64,000 nt of DNA from NCBI GenBank assembly GCA_036274895.1, contig DASUEU010000028.1:8640-72639 (forward strand). Reading direction: 5' to 3'. A model generated the notes under the pieces. It had not been told where the DNA came from, ran no database searches, and saw nothing but the letters and a program-made list of their open reading frames with translations. Below are positions 39,409-48,822 of this stretch, piece after piece. This DNA is from CALMKX01 sp036274895 (GTDB taxonomy: Bacteria > Acidobacteriota > Thermoanaerobaculia > Multivoradales > SZUA-115). The position numbers were made by a program, and so were the translations under genes. How positions within the stretch are numbered: the stretch's first letter is position 1; each line of letters opens with the position of its first letter.

Positions 39409-41919
39409 CTAATCGTCCACCCGCGCCAGGTCGATCTCGGCGAAGTAGTCGCGGGGCACCAGCACCTCGCGGGGCTTGGAGCCCTGGGGTGCGCCCACCA
39501 GAGCGTCCCTCTCCATCATGTCGATCAACCGCGAGGCTCGCGAGAAGCCGATGCGCATGCGCCGCTGGAGGAAGCTCGCCGAGGCCATCCGCTCGGAGAC
39601 CACCAGCCTCGCCGCCTCCTCGTAGAGGTCGTCGTCCGGGTCCCCGGCCTCTCCCGCTCCCCGCTCGCCGTCGATCGGCTCGAGCAACGCGAAGTCGTAC
39701 TGCGGCTTGCCCTGCTTCTTGAGCCAGCGCACCAGGCCCGCCGTCTCCTGCTCCGAGACGTAGGCGCCGTGCAGGCGCATCACCCGCGAAGTGCCCTGGG
39801 GCATGAACAGCATGTCGCCCTTGCCCAGCAGCCGCTCCGAGCCGACCTGGTCGAGGATCGTCCGGGAGTCGTGGCGGCTGGCGGTGGCGAAGGCGATGCG
39901 GCAGGGGAAGTTCGCCTTGATGGTGCCGGTCAACACGTCCACCGAGGGCCGCTGCGTGGCGACGATCAGGTGGATGCCCACCGCCCGGGCCATCTGCGCC
40001 AGGCGGGCGATCGCCGTCTCCACCTCGGCCGAGGCCACCATCATCAGGTCGGCCAGCTCGTCGATGATCACCACGATGTAGGGCAAGGGGGCGAGGTCGC
40101 CGAGATCGGCCTCCCCCTCGCTTTCGCCCAGGGCCAGGTGCTTCCTGTGCTCGGGATCGCCGATCGCCTGGTTGTAGTGGGCGATCGAGCGCACGTGCAC
40201 CTTCGCCAGCTTCTTGTAGCGGCTCTCCATCTCCGCCACCATGTGGGCCAGCACGTTGGAGGCTTGCTTCGGCTCCACCACCACCGGCGTGCGCAGGTGC
40301 GGCACGTCCGTGTAGACACCCAGCTCGATCCGCTTGGGGTCGATCATGATGAACTGCACCGCCTCCGGCGGGGCCTTGTACAGGATCGAGGTGATCATCG
40401 CCTGGAGGCCCACGCTCTTGCCGGCGCCGGTGGCACCGGCCACCAGTAGGTGGGGCATCGTGGCGAGGTCGGCGAAGTGGGGCTCGCCGTGGATGGTCAC
40501 CCCCAGGGCCATGGTCAGGGGCGACGGCGCCTTGGCGAAGCCCTCCTTGGCCAGCAGGCTGCCCAGCCGGATGGTCAGGCGCTCGCGGTTGGGCACCTCC
40601 AGCCCCAGGGTCGAACGGCCGGCCAGGCGATCGATGCGCACCGACTCGGCACGCAGAGCCAGGGCGAGGTCGTCCTGGAGGTTGACGATCTGGCTGACCT
40701 TGACCCCCGGCGCCGGCTGCAGCTCGAAGGTGGTGATCACCGGCCCCGGGCTGATGCCCTCGATCGTCCCTTCGACCCCGAACTCCGCGCAGCGCTGGCG
40801 GATCATCTCGCCCAGGCGCACCAGCTCGTTACCATCGACCGCGCTCTTCTCTTCGGTGAGCTGGAGGAGGTTCAAGGGCGGGAGATTGCTCGCCGCCGGG
40901 GGCGGAGCGAAGAGCAGAGGCTCGGCGGGGGCGGGCGACGCCGACGGCTTCTCCGTGACGCGACGGAGTCGGGGCGCAAGGGCGACGGGCGGTGGCGGAG
41001 CGTGGCGCGCGGCCGTGGTGGCGGCCAAGATGACGGGCTCTGCGCCCCGCTCAGGAGCCTCCGTCTCGGCGACGCTGGCCACCCGGCGCAGGCCGAAGCC
41101 GGGCTCCCCGCGGCGCTCGATCACCCGCACCACCCCGGACTCGGCCGTGGGGCGCGGGGGTAGCGGCCAGGCAGGCGCCGGCGGCGCCACCAGGGCCTCT
41201 CGGGCCGCCGCCTCGCGCTCGGCCAGCTTGTCGCGGTGGCGGGCGATCACCCGCTGGCGCTCCTCCTCCCGCTGCTTCTTCTCCTTCTGCTCGCGGCGGC
41301 GATGGCGGGCGAGGGTGAAGCGCTGGGCCAGCTCCGAGAGACGGGAGCGCCACCCGGCGAGCACCTCGCCGAGGGTGGTCTGGACCAGCAGGGCCACCCC
41401 GGCCACCACGGCGCCGCCCAGCACCAGGAAAGCGCCGGTGGTGTTGAGCCGCGAGGCGAGCAGGCCCGACGCCAGCTCGCCGAAGGCGCCGCCCGAGGCG
41501 AGGGGCCGGCCATACCAGGGCACGGCGCCGAAGGCCAGCTGGAAGAGGCCCGGCAGGCTCACCAGGAGGATCGCCGCCCCGAACCCGCGGCCCACCCGCG
41601 GCTCCGCGTCCCCCTTGCGCAGCCGGCGAATGCCGGCGACGAGCAGGAAGAGAGGCAGCGCCAGGGCCGTCCAACCGAGGAGACCGTAGGTCAGAGCGGA
41701 GAGCTCGGCACCCACCGGGCCGATCCAGTTGGCGGTGCCGGCGGTGGCCTCGGGCCCCTGGTGGAGCAGACTAGGATCGGTGGGGTGATGGCTGGCGAAG
41801 CTCGCCCCGAGCAGCAACCCGGCCGTGGTCAGCAGCACCCCCTTGACCTCCCGGCCCTTCTCGGGAGGCAAGCGGGGCTTCGGGGGCTTGGTCGCGCGTT
41901 CGGGGGTGGCGGTGCTCAC
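39409..41919 (-). CDS. ftsK: DNA translocase FtsK/SpoIIIE
   Basis: An 836-residue FtsK. Four or so N-terminal membrane segments (VLLTTAGLLLGASFA, LTYGLLGWTALALPLFLLVAGI, GAAILLVSLPGLFQLAFG, AFLVLGGAVVAGVALLV) are followed by a charged Pro/Ala linker. The motor has Walker A VAGATGAGKSVGLQAM and Walker B YIVVIIDELADLMM, and a C-terminal gamma winged helix for KOPS-like sites (DDDLYEEAARLVVSERMASAS onward). It pumps chromosome ends through the septum. The start is GTG. Confidence 0.96.
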   Translation of the reverse strand: MSTATPERATKPPKPRLPPEKGREVKGVLLTTAGLLLGASFASHHPTDPSLLHQGPEATAGTANWIGPVGAELSALTYGLLGWTALALPLFLLVAGIRRLRKGDAEPRVGRGFGAAILLVSLPGLFQLAFGAVPWYGRPLASGGAFGELASGLLASRLNTTGAFLVLGGAVVAGVALLVQTTLGEVLAGWRSRLSELAQRFTLARHRRREQKEKKQREEERQRVIARHRDKLAEREAAAREALVAPPAPAWPLPPRPTAESGVVRVIERRGEPGFGLRRVASVAETEAPERGAEPVILAATTAARHAPPPPVALAPRLRRVTEKPSASPAPAEPLLFAPPPAASNLPPLNLLQLTEEKSAVDGNELVRLGEMIRQRCAEFGVEGTIEGISPGPVITTFELQPAPGVKVSQIVNLQDDLALALRAESVRIDRLAGRSTLGLEVPNRERLTIRLGSLLAKEGFAKAPSPLTMALGVTIHGEPHFADLATMPHLLVAGATGAGKSVGLQAMITSILYKAPPEAVQFIMIDPKRIELGVYTDVPHLRTPVVVEPKQASNVLAHMVAEMESRYKKLAKVHVRSIAHYNQAIGDPEHRKHLALGESEGEADLGDLAPLPYIVVIIDELADLMMVASAEVETAIARLAQMARAVGIHLIVATQRPSVDVLTGTIKANFPCRIAFATASRHDSRTILDQVGSERLLGKGDMLFMPQGTSRVMRLHGAYVSEQETAGLVRWLKKQGKPQYDFALLEPIDGERGAGEAGDPDDDLYEEAARLVVSERMASASFLQRRMRIGFSRASRLIDMMERDALVGAPQGSKPREVLVPRDYFAEIDLARVDD

Positions 41920-42067
41920 GGCACGGTCTCGAACGGGCTCCTCTCGGGCGAGAAACTCCAGTTTTACCTGAGAGAAGCGAATCTAAGTTCGCACGAAGTC
42001 TAGCAGTACGCTGGCGAAGAGGATAGAGCCGGCGACCTCTCGCCGGTCTCTCCGAGCCCTCCTCGTT

Positions 42068-42141
42068 GCCATCCCCGCGGAAGCGGGGATCCATCCGGGT
42101 CCCTTCCCCCACCCTGGATTCCCCGCCTTCGCGGGAATGAC
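42068..42141. repeat. Pair of inverted REP-like palindromes
   Basis: ATCCCCGCGGAAGCGGGGAT (42071-42090) and the opposite-orientation copy ATTCCCCGCCTTCGCGGGAAT (42118-42138) face each other about 25 bp apart, in the ftsK/rsmA intergenic space. Flanks TCCA and ATGACC match the family at 51687-51762. Confidence 0.8.
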
Positions 42142-42169
42142 CTCCGAGGGAAGGATAGGCTCAGCCGCC

Positions 42170-42964
42170 GTGGCTCGCCCTTCGCACCCACCCCTGCGCA
42201 AGCACCTCGGCCAGCATCATCTGGTCGACGGTGCCCTCTGCCGGCCCCTGCTCGACTTCCTGGAGCCCCAGGGACGGCGGGTGCTCGAGGTCGGGCCCGG
42301 GGGCGGGGTCCTCACCACCCAGTTGCTGCGCTCCGGGGCGAAGGTGCTCGCCGTCGAGCTCGACCCGGCCTGGGCCTTCACCCTCCACCGGCGGCTGCGG
42401 GTCAGCCCAACCTTCGCCCTGGCGGTGGCCGACGCCTTGGAGCTCGACTGGCCCTCCTTGCCGGCACCGACGCTGGTGGCCGGCAACCTGCCCTACAACG
42501 TGGCCACGCCGATCTTGGCTCGGGTGCTACCCCATCATGAGCAGGTGCCACGGGCGGCCTTCCTGGTGCAGAAGGAGCTGGCGGAGCGTTTGACCGCCCG
42601 GCCCGGCACTCAGCCCTATGGCTCGTTGTCGGTGCTCGCGGCGGCCTACAGCGAGGCGCGGATCCTCGCCCGGGTGCGGCCGGGGAGCTTCAGGCCACCG
42701 CCCAAGGTCGAAAGCGCCTTCGTCGGCCTCACCCTCCATGCCCCGCCTTTACCGCCCGAGGAGATGCCGGCCTTCCTGGCGACGGTGCGGCTGGCCTTCG
42801 GCCAGCGCCGCAAGACCCTGCGCAACGCCCTCGGCGCCGGCTGGGGCAGAGCCAAGGCCGAGGACGCCCTCGCCACCGCCGGCATCGACCCGGGGCGGCG
42901 TGCCGAGGAGCTGAGCTTGGCCGAGCTGCTGGCGCTCTACCGGGCCGCGGCCGGCGGCGCCTGA
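42170..42964 (+). CDS. rsmA: 16S rRNA A1518/A1519 dimethyltransferase RsmA (KsgA)
   Basis: About 264 residues: LRKHLGQHHLVDGAL, AdoMet motif VLEVGPGGGVLTTQLL, and the catalytic NLPYNVATPIL motif, then VQKELAERLTA and the C-terminal helical domain. An in-frame ATG at 42137 lies inside a REP-like repeat (GCGGGAATGACC), so the GTG at 42170 is preferred. It dimethylates two adenosines at the 3' end of 16S rRNA. The 3' end overlaps the convergent oligopeptidase gene by 28 bp. Confidence 0.93.
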   Translation: MARPSHPPLRKHLGQHHLVDGALCRPLLDFLEPQGRRVLEVGPGGGVLTTQLLRSGAKVLAVELDPAWAFTLHRRLRVSPTFALAVADALELDWPSLPAPTLVAGNLPYNVATPILARVLPHHEQVPRAAFLVQKELAERLTARPGTQPYGSLSVLAAAYSEARILARVRPGSFRPPPKVESAFVGLTLHAPPLPPEEMPAFLATVRLAFGQRRKTLRNALGAGWGRAKAEDALATAGIDPGRRAEELSLAELLALYRAAAGGA

Positions 42965-45093
42965 GCCTCCACCCCCAGCTGCCAGAGCAGGAAGCGCATC
43001 GCTTCGGCCTGGTCGATCACGTCCTGGCTGGTGGCCTGGCCGCCGGCGTGGCCGGCGCGGGCGTGGTAGCGCAGCAGGATGGGCCGCTCGCCGCCGGCCG
43101 CCGCCTGCATCCGCGCCGCCATCTTGCGCGCGTGGAGGGGGGCCACCCGGGTGTCTCCGTCGCCGGTGACGAAGAGCACCGCCGGGTAGTGAGTGCCCTT
43201 CTTGACGTTGTGGTACGGCGAGTACGCCAGCAGGGCGCGGAACTCGGCCTCGTCGTCGGCCGAGCCGTACTCGGGCACCCAGTACTTGGCGACCAGGAAG
43301 CGGTGGTACCGCACCATGTCGAGCAGGGGGTAGCTGCACACCACCGCTCCCACTAGGTCCGGTCTCTGGGTGAGCAGGGCCCCCACCAGCAAGCCGCCGT
43401 TGCTGCCGCCGGAGACGGCGAGGCGCTCCGGCCGCGTGTACCGCTCGCGGATCAGCCACTCGGCGGCGGCGGCGAAGTCGTCGAAGGTGGTCTGCTTCTT
43501 CTCCTGCATCGCGGCCTGGTGCCAGGCTTCCCCGAACTCCCCGCCACCGCGCAGGTTGGCCACGGCATAGACCCCGCCGCGCTCCACCCAGGCCGCCGCC
43601 ATCGAGGAGAAGAAGGGCGACAGGCTCAAGTTGAAGCCGCCATAGCCGGTGAGCAGGGTCGGGTGATCGCCGGTCAGGGCCAGGCCCTTCTTGTGAACCA
43701 CGAACATCGGCACCTTGGTGCCGTCCTTGGAGGTGAACCACACCTGCTTCGCCTCCATCTCCCCGGTCGCCACCGGCACCGAGGTCTTGCTCCAGATCGT
43801 CCGCTGCCCGCTCGCCACGTCGAGGCGCCAGTTCTGGGACGGCACGACGAAGGAGGTGAAGCCGTAGAAGACCTCTTTGGCGTCCCAGCGGCCGACCACT
43901 GCGGCGACCGTGCCCGGAGTGTCGAAGGGGATCTCGCCGAGCTGCGCGCCCTCCGGCGAGACGCTCACCACCTTGGACTGGACGTTCTCGAGATAGCTCA
44001 GGAAGAGGCGGCCGGCGGCAGCCGAGGAGGCCTCCAGCACGGCACCGCTGCGCTCGGGGACGATCTCCCGCCAGGCCTCGCGCTCGGGACGGGCGAGGTC
44101 GACCTTGAGCAAGCGGCCGTTGGGGGCTTGCCAGTTGGTCAGGAGGTAGAGCTGCCCGCCGGCGATCTCCGGGAGGAAGCGGGCCTCGATGCCGGTGACG
44201 ATCGGCTGGAAGCCGCGACCCGAGGTCAAGTCGTTGACGTGGACCTCGGTGACGTCCGCCGACGCCCCGAAGTAGACCACGGCGCAGAGCCAGCGCCCAT
44301 CCTCGGACAGCTGGAGCCCGAGGAGCTTCTCCGGCCCGAGGCCGGCGCCGAAGAGCTCCCGATCCTCGGTCACCGGCGTGCCCAGCGCGTGCGAGGAGAC
44401 CCGCGGCCCCGCGGGGGTCAGCTTCGAATAGTAGAGGGTGTCGCCGGCGGGCGAGAGCAGGGCGCCGAAATAGCGCGCGCGGGGCAGGACCTCGCCCACG
44501 TCCTTTCTGGCGTCGACGTCGAAGACCCGAATCTCGACCTCGTCCTGGCCGCTGTCGCGCACCGTGTAGGCCAGCCGGTGCCCCGCTTCGCTGATGCTCG
44601 AGATGCCGACCGAGAGGGAGTGGTCCTCTCGCCAGGGGTGGGGGTCGATGAGCACCTCGTCGGTACCGCCGAGGCCGCGGCGAAGGACGATGGACGAGCG
44701 CTCCTGGTTGGCCAGGCGGCGGCTGAAGAAGTAGCGATCGCCCGCCCGGTTGGGCGTGGGCAGGTTGAAGGAGTCCACCTTGAGCAGCTCGGCGAAGCGC
44801 TTCTCCAGGGCCTCACGACCGGGGCGGGAGCCGAGCTGGGCGTCGGTGTGAGCGTTCTGGGCGTCGATCCAGCGGCGGGTCTCGGGGGACTCCTGATCCT
44901 CGAGCCAGCGGTAGGGATCGACGATCTCCACACCGTGGAGAATCTCGCGCACCGGCTCCTCCCGCGTCGGAGGCGGAGTCGCCTGGGCCAGGGCAAGGTC
45001 CGAGCTGAGCAACGACCAACCTCCCATCCAGAGGAGCGAGAAAAGAGTGGCGAAAGCAGGAAGCGAGGGGCGGAATGCGTCGTCGGAGCGCAT
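42937..45093 (-). CDS. Secreted prolyl oligopeptidase (S9A family)
   Basis: A 718-residue protein with an N-terminal signal-like hydrophobic segment (FATLFSLLWMGGWSLLSSDLALAQA). A seven-bladed propeller begins at DPYRWLEDQESPETRRWIDAQN. The alpha/beta hydrolase domain has nucleophile motif SGGSNGGLLVGA, Asp in TGDGDTRVAPLHA and His in HARAGHAGG. It cuts short peptides after proline. Export is expected from the leader. Confidence 0.94.
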   Translation of the reverse strand: MRSDDAFRPSLPAFATLFSLLWMGGWSLLSSDLALAQATPPPTREEPVREILHGVEIVDPYRWLEDQESPETRRWIDAQNAHTDAQLGSRPGREALEKRFAELLKVDSFNLPTPNRAGDRYFFSRRLANQERSSIVLRRGLGGTDEVLIDPHPWREDHSLSVGISSISEAGHRLAYTVRDSGQDEVEIRVFDVDARKDVGEVLPRARYFGALLSPAGDTLYYSKLTPAGPRVSSHALGTPVTEDRELFGAGLGPEKLLGLQLSEDGRWLCAVVYFGASADVTEVHVNDLTSGRGFQPIVTGIEARFLPEIAGGQLYLLTNWQAPNGRLLKVDLARPEREAWREIVPERSGAVLEASSAAAGRLFLSYLENVQSKVVSVSPEGAQLGEIPFDTPGTVAAVVGRWDAKEVFYGFTSFVVPSQNWRLDVASGQRTIWSKTSVPVATGEMEAKQVWFTSKDGTKVPMFVVHKKGLALTGDHPTLLTGYGGFNLSLSPFFSSMAAAWVERGGVYAVANLRGGGEFGEAWHQAAMQEKKQTTFDDFAAAAEWLIRERYTRPERLAVSGGSNGGLLVGALLTQRPDLVGAVVCSYPLLDMVRYHRFLVAKYWVPEYGSADDEAEFRALLAYSPYHNVKKGTHYPAVLFVTGDGDTRVAPLHARKMAARMQAAAGGERPILLRYHARAGHAGGQATSQDVIDQAEAMRFLLWQLGVEAQAPPAAAR

Positions 45094-45232
45094 GGTTTCT
45101 CCTCGTGCCGGGTGGTTGATTGTAAGAGCTGATGGAGCAGCCGCGCACCCGCGTGGCGACGCCCCCCCTCTGGTATCCTCTTGGTTTCAACAAGATGGAA
45201 CCGAGGCGATTCCCCTCAGGACCCAGCCGGTG

Positions 45233-46384
45233 ATGAGCGACGCCGCCCCTCTGACTTACCACTGCGTGGCCATCGATGAGCTCGAGCGCCTGCTCGAGCG
45301 ACGGCGGCCCAGCGGTCAAGCTTTCCCGGTGGAGTTCAACCTCGCTGAGAACCTGATCGAGATCCTGAGGAAGGCCAACGAGTTCGTACCCTCGGCCGCG
45401 GGCTCGATCCTGCTCGACGACCCCAGTGACCATGGCGAAACGGGCCTGACTTTCATCGCCGCCTTCGGCGAGAAGGCCGAGGGGCTGGTGGGCCTGTCCA
45501 TTCCGGCCGACCAGGGGGTGGCCGGCCTGGTCTACCGCACGGGCGAGCCCTACCTCGCCGGCGACGTCCGCCACGATCCCAACTTCTTCGCCGGCGTCGA
45601 CCAGCAGACCTCCTACCAGACGATGTCGCTGGTGGCGATCCCGATCCGTATCGAAGGCCGGGTCTGTGGTGTGCTCGAGTTGATCAACCGGCATCGCCAC
45701 CGGGCCTACAGCGAGCACGACCGCAACCTCTTGACCATCTTCGCCGACTACATCTCGGTCGCGGTCCAGAACGTGCTCGACGGCCGGCGGGCGCAGGAGA
45801 TCGCCAAGCGCGACAACCTGACCGGCCTCTACAACGACCGCTTCCTGCACATTGCCCTGGCCCAGGCGGTTGCCGCCAGCCGGGCCAGCTCCCGTGACCT
45901 CGCGGTGCTCTTCCTCGACCTCGACTTCTTCAAGCGCGTCAACGACACCTGGGGGCACCTGGCCGGCAGCCAGGTGCTGCGCGAGGTGGGGGACCTGCTG
46001 CGGCGCCGCATCCTGGGCTATGAGTCGATCGCCGCCCGTTACGGCGGCGACGAGTTCGTACTGGTGATGCCGGGGCTCGACCTCGAAGGCGCCGTGGACC
46101 TCGCCGAGGAGATCCGCACCGACCTGCTCGAGACGGCTTTTTGCCAGGAACCCGGCGACATCTTCCCCGAGGTCCTCTCCCTGCGCGGCCAGACCTGCTC
46201 GATCGGCATCGCCACCTTGAACCAGCACATCGCCGAGGAGCTTTCGGACGAAAAGGTCAAGAGCACCCTGCTGCGGCTGGCCGACGCTGCCATGTACGTG
46301 GCCAAGGAGATCGGCCGTAACCGCACCGCCGTCGCCGGGTCACCCGTTCGTCGCCGCGGCGAAGTCAGCCCCCTCCCCCGCTGA
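45233..46384 (+). CDS. GAF-GGDEF diguanylate cyclase
   Basis: A 383-residue protein. A GAF domain (PSAAGSILLDDPSDHGETGLTF to VCGVLELINRHRHRAYS) precedes a GGDEF domain with DNLTGLYNDRF, FLDLDFFKRVNDTWGH, and an intact RYGGDEFVLVMPG. No RxxD inhibitory site is seen five residues before GGDEF. It should make cyclic di-GMP under GAF-ligand control. The ATG at 45233 was chosen where homology starts; the frame is open further upstream to 45047, overlapping the divergent oligopeptidase gene. Confidence 0.92.
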   Translation: MSDAAPLTYHCVAIDELERLLERRRPSGQAFPVEFNLAENLIEILRKANEFVPSAAGSILLDDPSDHGETGLTFIAAFGEKAEGLVGLSIPADQGVAGLVYRTGEPYLAGDVRHDPNFFAGVDQQTSYQTMSLVAIPIRIEGRVCGVLELINRHRHRAYSEHDRNLLTIFADYISVAVQNVLDGRRAQEIAKRDNLTGLYNDRFLHIALAQAVAASRASSRDLAVLFLDLDFFKRVNDTWGHLAGSQVLREVGDLLRRRILGYESIAARYGGDEFVLVMPGLDLEGAVDLAEEIRTDLLETAFCQEPGDIFPEVLSLRGQTCSIGIATLNQHIAEELSDEKVKSTLLRLADAAMYVAKEIGRNRTAVAGSPVRRRGEVSPLPR

Positions 46385-46390
46385 CCGTAG

Positions 46391-46423
46391 CAGCTCGAAT
46401 CCGTAGCTGTAAGTCTTTTTTTT
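46391..46423 (+). terminator. Possible Rho-independent terminator after the GGDEF gene
   Basis: CAGCT pairs with AGCTG across a 9-bp loop, followed by TAAGTC and a run of eight T. The stem is short but the T-tract is unusual in this GC-rich sequence. Confidence 0.45.
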
Positions 46424-46583
46424 CCTTACACTTGACTGGACTGCACAATTTTCTGGCCAAAACGCTCAAGGCCCCTTGGGACCGAGGCCGAGGCCGTCTC
46501 TCCGCGACTTTTCCACAGACTTTTCGACAGGCGTTGCGGAAAGCTCCCATACTCAACGACGCATCTATCGACCCTAGAAGGGG

Positions 46584-48542
46584 TTACGGCGAGGTGACGG
46601 CTGTGGCGGCGGGAGGGGCACAGCGGCCCCGCGGAAACGCCGTTCGCGAGGTGGCGGGGAGGCTCGCCGCGGAGGGTAGATCGAAGCGGGGAACCGACGC
46701 GGCGACTAGGGGAAGACGGAACCACGGCTCACCCCAGGGCAGCCGGTGGAAGACCGTCGCCGACGCGCCGCCCTGCTCGTGCTCCTCCCCCGTGCCGAGC
46801 TCCACCACCGGCCCCGCGGCCGGCAAGGGCCCCTCGAGCGCCTCGACCAGGGCCTGCCGGAGCCCGGCCTCGACGCCCGGCCAGCGGGCGATGGCCGCGC
46901 CGGCGGCGGCCACGAGGTCGGGACGGGCCGCCACGCTGGGGCTGGCGCCCAGTCGGGGCTCGAGCAGAAGGGCCCGCGCCAGGCAGGCCGCACTCCGCTC
47001 CGGCGCCGCAGGCCGGAAGGCGAGGAAGAATGGCGCCCAGGCCCCGTGGGGATCGCTCGCCATGGCCTCCCCGAGGGCCCCCTCCGCCCAGGGTGCGCCG
47101 GCCTCCACGCCCGCCACCCCGGCGTTGAGCCAGAGCTGGCCCACCCCCGGCGCCCCCCGAGCGGCGGCCAGAGCCTCCGCCGCCGCCACCTTCTCGCCGC
47201 TTCGAGAGAACCGCGCCCGGTAGAGGGGAAAGGTCGGATCCAGCTCGACGGCACGCCGCAGATGGCCCGCGGCCTGCTCCCGGGTGGGTGCCTCGCGGGC
47301 GCGTTGCCACTCGAGTTGGGCCCGGTCCCGGGGCACCAGCCAGAGCACCGCGGCCAGGGCATAGACCAGCGCGAGAGCCCCCACCCGACCACCGACCCGA
47401 AAGACCGGCTGCTCCGCCGTGGCTCCCCCCGCGAGCGCCGCCCCGGCGGCCACGACCACGGCGGCGGCCACGGCGCCGACGTGCGCCACCGAGTGCCCGA
47501 GGCTCACCACCACGGCGCCCACCAGGCCCAGCAGGCCGGCTTCGATGGGCGCCGAGCGCTCCCCGTCCCGCTCTCGCAGGCGCGCAGCCACGAAGGCGAG
47601 CCCCAACCCCAGGGCCCAGAGGTAGCCGAACGCACCCAGCTCGTAGAAGATCGTCAAGGGTTGTGAGTGGAGCTGGCCGACGATCTCGGAGGGCGGATTC
47701 ACGCCCGGGATGGGCTCGAGGAAGCGCCCCAGGGTCCAACCCGTCGAGCCCGGACCCCAGCCGAGCAGAAGCCGTTGCGACCACCCCATCTGGGCGGCCT
47801 CGTGGTAGGTGCCGCGGGCGCGAAGGGAAGGGTCCTGGTCGGTGACGACGCGCACCAGCCGGGGCGCCGCGAGCAGAGCCAGGAGCGCAGCGACCACCAA
47901 GAGCCTCCTCTGCAGACGGCGGTGGCCCACGGCGAGGCAGAACGCCTGGGCGCCGACGGCCGCCCACGCCGCCAGGGAGCCGGTCGCCGCGAGCGCCAGC
48001 ACCCCGAGGGCCAGGGCCCCGCGCGCGATCCATCCCCCGGCATCCCCGCGGCGAGCTCGCTCCGCCACCAGAGGCAAGAGGGTCACCAGCCAGAGCCCCA
48101 ACACCGCGTGGTGGCCGAGGGGCTCGGCCGCCCGCTCCGACCACCCCGCGAGCCACGCGAGCAAGGCCCAGAGCGAGACCGCCGCCAGCACCAGGGCGAC
48201 CCCCGCCGCCCCCCGCTCGGCCCGGTCTCGCCCTCGCCAGCAAGCGGCCACGGCCACCGGGGCAAGCAGCAGGGCGGGGGCGAGCCACAGGCCCACGGCG
48301 CCCGCCCGCGGCACCGGCGAGGCCAGCCAGCTCGCCCCGAGGCCGACCAAGGCCACCGGGACGAGCCATCGGCCCCACCGCCCCAGCCGCAGAGGATCGC
48401 GCCAGGCCGGGGCGCCGAGCACCAGCGCGAGGAGAGCGACGCCCTGGACGGTCGCAGCGCCCGCCGCCGACAGCTGCCCCCCGAGGGTGCCCGCCCACAG
48501 CGAGAGCAGGGCGAGCACGGCGGCCGGCAGGTGGGCGGACAT
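46584..48542 (-). CDS. O-antigen ligase-like polytopic membrane protein
   Basis: About 652 residues from ATG 48542. Roughly a dozen hydrophobic segments (for example AAVLALLSLWAGTLGGQL, LWLAPALLLAPVAVAAC, ALVYALAAVLWLVP) with a long loop containing GWGPGSTGWTLGRFL and the motif HSQPLTIFYELGAFGYLW, which resembles the Wzy/WaaL polymerase-ligase loop. The soluble C-terminus has TPR-like helices (AAGHLRRAVELDPTFPLYRARF). It may join or polymerise surface glycans. The frame upstream of 48542 is low-complexity and repeat-derived, so it was excluded. Confidence 0.75.
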   Translation of the reverse strand: MSAHLPAAVLALLSLWAGTLGGQLSAAGAATVQGVALLALVLGAPAWRDPLRLGRWGRWLVPVALVGLGASWLASPVPRAGAVGLWLAPALLLAPVAVAACWRGRDRAERGAAGVALVLAAVSLWALLAWLAGWSERAAEPLGHHAVLGLWLVTLLPLVAERARRGDAGGWIARGALALGVLALAATGSLAAWAAVGAQAFCLAVGHRRLQRRLLVVAALLALLAAPRLVRVVTDQDPSLRARGTYHEAAQMGWSQRLLLGWGPGSTGWTLGRFLEPIPGVNPPSEIVGQLHSQPLTIFYELGAFGYLWALGLGLAFVAARLRERDGERSAPIEAGLLGLVGAVVVSLGHSVAHVGAVAAAVVVAAGAALAGGATAEQPVFRVGGRVGALALVYALAAVLWLVPRDRAQLEWQRAREAPTREQAAGHLRRAVELDPTFPLYRARFSRSGEKVAAAEALAAARGAPGVGQLWLNAGVAGVEAGAPWAEGALGEAMASDPHGAWAPFFLAFRPAAPERSAACLARALLLEPRLGASPSVAARPDLVAAAGAAIARWPGVEAGLRQALVEALEGPLPAAGPVVELGTGEEHEQGGASATVFHRLPWGEPWFRLPLVAASVPRFDLPSAASLPATSRTAFPRGRCAPPAATAVTSP

Positions 48543-48599
48543 CTTGCCGGATTCTACGGGCCAGGCACCGGAAACCGCCCAAGGTGAGTCCCTGCGCTT

Positions 48600-48722
48600 C
48601 AGCCCCGATGTCGCCCCGAGCGAAGCCGAGGGGCCTCCGGTACGCTGCCGCGGAGGGGAGATCCCTCCACTACGCCTTCGTCGCTGACGCTCCTCAGGCT
48701 TCGGTCGGGATGACAGCGGGGC
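48600..48722. repeat. Copy of the inverted-repeat element family
   Basis: GGGGAGATCCCTCCACTACGCC, interrupted by variants, continuing to TTCGGTCGGGATGACA matches the left internal part of the element at 14336-14395; GATGTCGCCCCGAGCGAAG near 48606 matches its TCATCCCGAGC part. It lies between two divergent genes. Confidence 0.6.
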
Positions 48723-48822
48723 TGCTGGTCTCCATGGTTCTCCGCCGGCCGGGTTAGAATCGCCTCTCGACCTTCCGGCGCCGGCGGTCCGCCCGCGCTC
48801 ACCCCTTGGAGAGAGACACCCC

